DNA of 64,000 nt from Miscanthus floridulus (lineage: Eukaryota > Streptophyta > Magnoliopsida > Poales > Poaceae), in contig NC_089584.1 of NCBI RefSeq assembly GCF_019320115.1, positions 61,362,902 through 61,426,901 of the forward strand, given 5' to 3'. The notes beneath the pieces are model-generated. The model searched no databases. It saw nothing but the letters and a program-made list of their open reading frames with translations, and was not told the DNA's origin. Numbering within the stretch: the stretch's first letter is position 1; every line of letters starts with the position of its first letter. The position numbers were made by a program, and so were the translations under genes. Below, in pieces: positions 57,713-64,000 of the stretch.

Positions 57713-59648
57713 GCTTAGTATATAGGGCATTCCTTCGAAATCTAACTCCTCACCTGAGTAAAGCTATAACCACTAACCTTAGGACTAGCTAGTTTGAGCT
57801 AAATTCATTTTAATTTTCCCAAAACAAATTTTCTAAAATTACTTGTCAACTTAGATAAAAGAAGGCAAGAGGCTAGATAACTCTAGGGGAAAGAATTACT
57901 GTAACTTAGGGTTTTAGCCTAGCACAGAATGAAAATTTTAAAATCAAAGACTTGGGTGTGTAACCATTGAATTGATCGATTGCTTGGTATGAGGTCTGTA
58001 AATGTAAGCCAATCAACTACTCCGATACCCGGCCTATCGCACCCAGCAACGGGGGTCGTCGTCTCAACCACGAGGCCCCTAGGAGAGTGCCATCACACCT
58101 CCTCTACAGGATCTTTGCGTTGGGTTACACAAACATACCCAATAAAAAGCATTCCAAGCAACTCATTTTTTAACTAATCAAGTCTCCAATATATTTAAAA
58201 CATCTATTGGTGATAAAAAAAACTTTGGAAGATAATAATTCAAGTTTTGTTACACAAACAGTTCTCCTAGTCGGTTCTTGGTTACACTACGTCCCTCATC
58301 AATACATCGGATTACACACAGCTCATCTTGGAGAATGCCCAATCCAAGGTCTGCTAACCTTGCACTGGATTGAGCTTGGCTCAGACTAATGTCTTACACA
58401 CCTGCAAAACAACTTATTGGCAACACCATGAGTACATTTTGTACTCACAGGAGTTAATTCAAACATATAAATATCTGGTGGATGCAAGGATATTATTAGG
58501 CAAGTGTACATTTGCAGAAAGCAATGGCGTTTCTTATAATGACATGCTCATGGTTCAATATTAAGATATTAACATTAAAAGGATATGATAGGAAGAGAAG
58601 TGATCAACATATGTAGTTCATCTCATAAACATATTTCATCATTAACACTACCATGGGTATAGAAAGTAGGAACAACCATGAAGGTTCCATCCCGAGGGAC
58701 TTTAGGCTTTCAACACTCTGCAGAGGTGTACAACTGTATCCACATGGAAATATGAGACTACCCACCATACTCCGGGTCTGGTAGTAAGGTTTGCCTCACG
58801 ATTTCCAACCTTCCCCTAATTTTTCCCGAATCACACATGAAAGGTTCGACTGGTGCTTGGTTAATGCTACCACCATCTAACCGGCATCACCTTCTTTCCA
58901 GTTTCATAGATAGACCGGTCGTAATTAGTTACTCGGCTTGCCAGCTCATCCCTAGCATGTAGTCTGTACGGGCAGTTACTCGGACTCACGAATCCCAATG
59001 CATGGTCTTTAACTGCTCCACGAGCTATGTCACTTGAGATCCCACACTCACCGTGACCTACCCCTCGCATGAGCAAGAATTACCAAATTAATCATCATGT
59101 TCATATACCAAATTAGGTTGGGCCCTTAATCAAAATTAAGGAAGTAGTTAATTATACCGGTGTAGCAACCTACACGCATAAGTATGAGTTCTCTTCCTCA
59201 TACTCGACTTCTACTATTATCTAAGCAAATAAGCATTTAGCATTTCCATTCCCATTATGAAAGGCTCTAATTACTTAATGAGTAGTTCTAAGTTAGTGAA
59301 GCATCATTAAGCTGTTAACCAAAACTACATGAAGTGCATAACTCATAATGAAACTTAATAAGTATCCAAAGTAGGGTTTAAAATAGTGGGGTGCCTGCCT
59401 GGTTATGCCGATTGAATGAATTCGAAGCTGACGATGAAGACTTGCACACGTTCCTCATGCTACTCAGTTTCCTAAAAGAGAATGAAGATCAGGATTGGAA
59501 ATAACCGATAAAGAGACTTAGAGGTAAGGCTTGATTTGGAACATGAGAAGAGATGTGTAGCATGACTCTACTGTTGCCCTATTTGCATCTAGGTTCACTA
59601 TAGTGTTGTTGGCTTCTTGGGTAAGCTTCCCAAGCAAACTTCACTTCT
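57473..59648. repeat. 240-bp direct repeats flanking 1.7 kb
   Basis: 57473-57712 and 59409-59648 match at about 93-95 percent by eye, from CGAATTCGAAGCTGACGATG-like starts to CCCAAGCAAACTTCACTTCT. They do not start TG or end CA, so they are not canonical LTRs. The intervening segment occurs once. Confidence 0.85.
57713..59408. other. Noncoding segment between the direct repeats
   Basis: Its style resembles the long untranslated parts of Tekay/Del LTRs (for example ACTCTGCAGAGGTGTACAAC at 58716), like part of element F near 32650. It may be an LTR fragment of that group. No gene is supported. Confidence 0.35.
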
Positions 59649-59652
59649 ACTG

Positions 59653-60975
59653 TTAACTGATGGACACTCCGTTATAAGCATCAGACTATCTGTCGGATTA
59701 TACTTCAACATGACTTGGTTCTATTCTGACTTTGGTTTGGTCCGACGGACGCACCGTCAAAGGTGACGGTCACTCCGTTACCTTATGGTTACTCTGGTGG
59801 TTCAGGACTTAGGCATTCCTAGGTTTCTGACTTCCATCAGACAGTCCGAGCCATACACCAAATGCTCTTATGGGAACTAGGAGGTCTCAGGTTTCATCGG
59901 TTTACTGGTTTATAAATCAATAGACACTCCGCGTGTAATGACGGACACTCCGCTGGTAAACTGGTGCTCTCAGGTTTTTGGGTTCCAACCTTAATATTTC
60001 GACGGACACTCCGCCAATTTCGATGGACACTCCGCTGAGTTCGATGGACACTCCGTCACTCACTCTGAAAGGGTGTTGGGGATCTCTGCTGGGAAGGTTG
60101 CTGAATTAGGAAGGTTTATTGGACACTCCGTTGCAGGTGACGGACTCTCCGCTGGGTTGGGCGATAGAAACTATGTTCTAGGGTTTGGCTGGTTTGGTCT
60201 CTAGTTTGGGGGTTGCAAACATTCATGCATGTGCACAACATTCTTAGGGTTGCTCTAATGATACTCTAGGTTGACGCTTGCTAGGTTTTGGGTTTTAGCT
60301 AACAAGTGCATCTGGTGGTTTGTGCTTGATTCTAACCATGAGAACTCAAGATAAAGACTTAGGTTTGAGCCATGGGAACTTAGGTCTGGGTTTTGGAGAC
60401 TATGAGATGGTCAAGACCATGAGAAGAGACTTGAACACATCTTGCTTTTCATCCTTGATGAGGCAAATGAGCCATTCCTTGATATTCTTGCAAAAATCCA
60501 TAAAATGGCATGAGAAGGATATTAAGAGGGATACTTGGGGATTAATCATGTGTAGAGCCTTAGTCTTATCTTTGTGATTAAGAAGAGATCACCACACTCC
60601 ATGATCCATACATGCATTAGAGATTTGAGATTAGGGTTTGAGAGAAATGTCCAAATAATTGAGATGAGAGCTCATGAGCTAACCATGACCATGGATAAGA
60701 TGAGGATAACTTGAGCTTGATGAGATGGTGACCTTGGAGTCCTTCCTTCCACTTCATCTTCCACCTCCATCTCCAATTTCTCTCTCTAGTCTTGTTCTTA
60801 CTCTTTAGAGATAGAGAAGGATGAGAAATGGGAGAGTGAGTTGAGTTGGGAGCTGCTTCAGCTGATGTTTTTACTTTCCATCTTCATGCATATGACCATG
60901 GGCAAGTGGAGCATAGCTCATTTCCCACTTACAGCTATTGTTTAGTCAACTGATGGATAGTCCGGTAACTCTCTG
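59653..60975. repeat. Cluster of GGACACTCCG motifs
   Basis: The core GAYGGACACTCCG and close variants occur about eleven times, near 59659, 59741, 59765, 59921, 59940, 60001, 60022, 60043, 60121, 60139 and 60952. At 60001-60060 three units are 21 bases apart. The ORF at 60320-60577 has no known domain. Confidence 0.8.
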
Positions 60976-61123
60976 TTCATGGGGAATTCATCCAAGCACT
61001 TGGGTTTTTGCAGTGGGGTCAATATCCATATTTCAAACAATGACAACCTGACCAATATGCACCTGAGATCCCAAAGTAACTCATCTTCAATAGCTCTGGT
61101 TGACTCTTGTTAACTAGGGTTGA
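60976..61123. other. Short unassigned stretch before the long LTR
   Basis: No gene is seen. The last five bases, GTTGA, would be the left target duplication if 61124 is the end of an element. There is no purine tract here, which favours a 5' or solo LTR. Confidence 0.3.
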
Positions 61124-64000
61124 TGTAACATCCTAGATGTTAAAAAACACTTAAAATTTTAACCATGATCATCATCAAGCATAATCACCAAGTATCATGT
61201 TATACATGCACTAAATGTATCAATTATAGCATACATTGCATTGTGGTGTTTCATATGTTGCTTATAGTATGTTTCACATGTTGCATGAAATGATGTCAAT
61301 AGTAGTGATTAAGAAACTTTGTGATTTTATATATGTGAATTGCTTAAACAAGTAAAATTTTGTTAAAATAAAATTTATAGTACAAAGTCTGCTTTATAAT
61401 GTAGAATCAAAAAAGTGATGATGTTCTAAATCAAATATGTTCATATTAGAGCTCAAGGATTGAATTCAATAATTGTTTCTCTCATGGCCATTTTTGACTG
61501 TCCCTGAAAACAGTTATTAAGTTCAATTCTTGGTGAATTAATAAATGAATTTTCATAAATAAAATTTGCCCAACTTTTGTTCCTTTGATTGGTGGCATGC
61601 TTGGTCTTTGTTAATATATAACTAGTTGCGATGATTGATTAATAATTGTTCATTAATTAATTGCTCAAAGTTGCTTAAACCAAAACTGTTTTCACAACCC
61701 TGAAACTGAATTTAGTTTCAGTTTCAGTATACCTGGTTTCAACATTCAAAATCTCTTAAACCATCAGGTTTTGGATGTTGATCATTTAAGTAAAGTTGGA
61801 GAGCTCAGATCAATGAACAATTTTTCTTAAGGGATCTAATCGTGTTTAGTAGAGGAATCGGGAGATAGAGAGTGCTGAAGAAGGCCTGTTAGTCGGCTAC
61901 AAGGCAACGGGCAAGCAGGTGCCACGTAGCTGCTCGCCGTTGGTGGCCGGCCCGCCCGCTCTCTAGCGCCGTGTTCGCACGGTTTAGGCATGCAGCAGCT
62001 ATGTGGCTCGTCCAAGTAGGAGCTAGCGCACCTGGAAATCACATCCTTGTTAATTTAACGCGAAGCCACCAGCGCTTCTCCTCTTTCTTCTCCCGCCGCC
62101 GCCGTCGAGCCTTGCTCCGCCAACGCAATTCGTCGCGCCTTTGCGCCTTTGCCTAATTGCCTCGCACATCCAACTTCGCCTCCTCTCATGCATCTCCTTG
62201 ACCCACTCATTCCGCTCCTCGCTGCCTAATCATCTGCGCGTGCCGTATCGTCGCAAGCCAGTACGCCCATCGCTTGCCGAGGTTCCCCTCGCCATGGCCA
62301 GGCCACTCCTGAGCATCTCCCACATCTCCTTTATTGTTTTGGATTTCCTTGTTATTACTACAAAGCTCATCGGCTCGCCAGTTTTCCATTATATCCATAG
62401 GACGCGCCGGAGCACGACCTCGCCGTCCAGTTCATGCCGTCGTGCTTGTCCTCGCCGCCGGTAGCCGCATCTGCACCGTCTCCACTTCAACCGCCTAGCT
62501 CAACAAGTCTCGGTGAGAACCTAAAACGCGTAGCCGTCCCTATATTGGCCGATTAGGGGCCAGAACGGCCGGTCTGCCATCACATCGCCGTGCCGTGCCC
62601 ACCGAGCTACAATGGACGAGGCTATGCATGAACCGAGCCCTAATACGTTCAACCGAGTAGTCTCACGTGATCGTGGTTAGTCCCTGGTGCTGCCGGACGC
62701 CTCTGTTTAACCTCTATGGTCCTTCATGTCTGGCATAAAGCTCGCCGCTCTGCCGTGGCTGCCATGGCCGGCGTCGAGCTCGGTAGAAACCCTAGCTTGC
62801 TCACCCATCACCCTGGATCAATGTGGAAGGTCACCCTAAGCACGTAGGTACCGCCCCCGTCGCCGGAGACCTCGCCGGCGACGAGAACCCGCCGGTCAAC
62901 GGCGGTGTACCCTCGGTCAAGCACGGGGACATTGTGCGCTGACTAGGGCCTGCCTGTCAGTGGCTCTGGCTGGCTACGTGCTGGTGAGAAAAGTCTGGGC
63001 CAAGTTTTTCTTTTTCAGAAAATGTTTTTATATGCAGTTTTTTGTTTAATTCATAACTAAATAATTGGAGCTTATCAAATTATGAAACTTTTTGTGTGGC
63101 CTTTTTATGATGTTCTGTATGAGGGAAAATATGAGGTAGGCATAATAAGTACTTTTTCTATGCTTAAAAATTACATCTTTTAATTAATAAATAGACCTTC
63201 CATGATTTTTATAGGCTAAAATAATTATCCTTTAATCATTAAACTTTTTGTGTATGCTTTACACGCTTATACTTGCCTCCATAAAAATTATGGTACTATT
63301 TTGATAATTCTAATTTATCTACTTAATTAGATGCTTTAATTATTAATTAATTACCATAATAGTTAGGGTAAATCTTAAAATGACTTTGGTGTATTTGGAG
63401 TTATTGTAGACCTTGGAACACTAACCCTTTGCTGTTCTTTGGCATCTAAGTTACTTTCTTGAATTGCTTATGGTCAACTTGTTGGTTAATTTTAAAATGT
63501 TTTAAATAAATGTTTGGGTGATACAAGTTAGTTAGTAGATGCATGTGATTAGGTCATGTGATGATCCTTGTTTGCCCTCATGGTTGAACTTATGTAATGT
63601 TAGTTAGATACCTTGCCTTGCTTGACTAGTATAATGTGATAAGTGTTGCTTTCTTAATAACCACATAATCAACTTGTTTATATAGTAATTACTATGCCTT
63701 AATTATTAGTTCCTTATAATGATCATGAGTTAAGATGCATGTTAATCTTGCTGGTCCATGGTAGTGTAATTACTTTCATGATAGACAATTAATTAACTTG
63801 TTATAAATAACTAAAATGTCTTTATAACAACAAACCCTAGTTCTTTGATGAAGGAAAGTTGTACTCAACTTTCTTAGGTTAGTTTAGATTCTGTTATGCA
63901 CTTGTGTGTCTTTCATCATGCATCATGGCACGTAGTCCATCATGTTAAGAAAAGCATCATTTATTACATGTAGAGTATGAGTGAGAGGTTCGTGTTGATC
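61124..64000 (+). repeat. Long Tekay/Del-type LTR, continuing past the window
   Basis: It begins TGTAACATCCTAGATGTT, the usual TGTAACACCC start of this group, also seen in element F. A GC-rich block at about 61880-62960, with short ORFs in all frames (for example 62141-62464), is flanked by AT-rich text, as in other long LTRs of the group. No gene is supported. Whether a 5' LTR or a solo LTR, cannot be decided because the right end is not in the window. Confidence 0.6.

Noticed and set aside
57473..59648. A small LTR element (TRIM) with 240-bp LTRs
   Set aside because: The repeats do not start TG or end CA, and no PBS or purine tract adjoins them.
62141..62464. 107-codon ORF in the GC-rich block of the long LTR
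   Set aside because: Overlapping open frames exist on both strands as expected for GC-rich DNA, and there is no domain or conservation evidence.

Overview
The window looks like transposon-dense intergenic DNA of a grass nuclear genome. The evidence is nested Ty3/gypsy LTR retrotransposons of the Athila, Tat and Tekay/Del lineages, plant-type primer binding sites, a Tourist-like MITE, a decayed plant F-box gene and long AT-rich stretches. Panicoid or andropogonoid grass is a guess from overall resemblance, not a demonstrated placement. No intact host gene is visible. Almost every coding region is a broken retroelement gene.

Layout: (1) 1-3502 is element A, a minus-strand Athila copy cut by the window edge. 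It sits in the 5' LTR of a second, plus-strand, non-autonomous Athila-like element O. (2) O resumes at 3503 and ends at 43361. Its interior is split by D (7092-38338, minus strand, 2.2-kb LTRs), and its 3' LTR is split by B (39669-42450, minus strand), which carries a perfect GAGGC target duplication. (3) Inside D lie a worn Tekay/Del remnant F (about 32.1-35.6 kb) and a plus-strand Tat element E (14400-30541) with gag, protease, RT, RNase H and integrase. (4) Inside the LTR of E sits T, a tandem array of a gag-only element: four 1.18-kb LTRs sharing two internal regions, bounded by one CCGCA target duplication. The nesting depth is four: O > D > E > T.

To the right of O come a tRNA-like Pol III unit, an F-box pseudogene, a MITE and two tandem copies of a coiled-coil gene of unknown function. 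After these come element C (a minus-strand Athila copy with two successive protease-like domains, truncated at its 3' end), several local duplications, a cluster of GGACACTCCG motifs and the start of a long Tekay/Del-type LTR that runs off the window.

Two signals cut across unrelated elements. In-frame stops are mostly TAG at positions where relatives or sister copies have CAG. Four element termini have changed from CA to TA exactly where the next base is G. Both fit deamination of methylated C in CHG context. The most unusual structures are the shared-LTR tandem array T and the apparent circular permutation of E.
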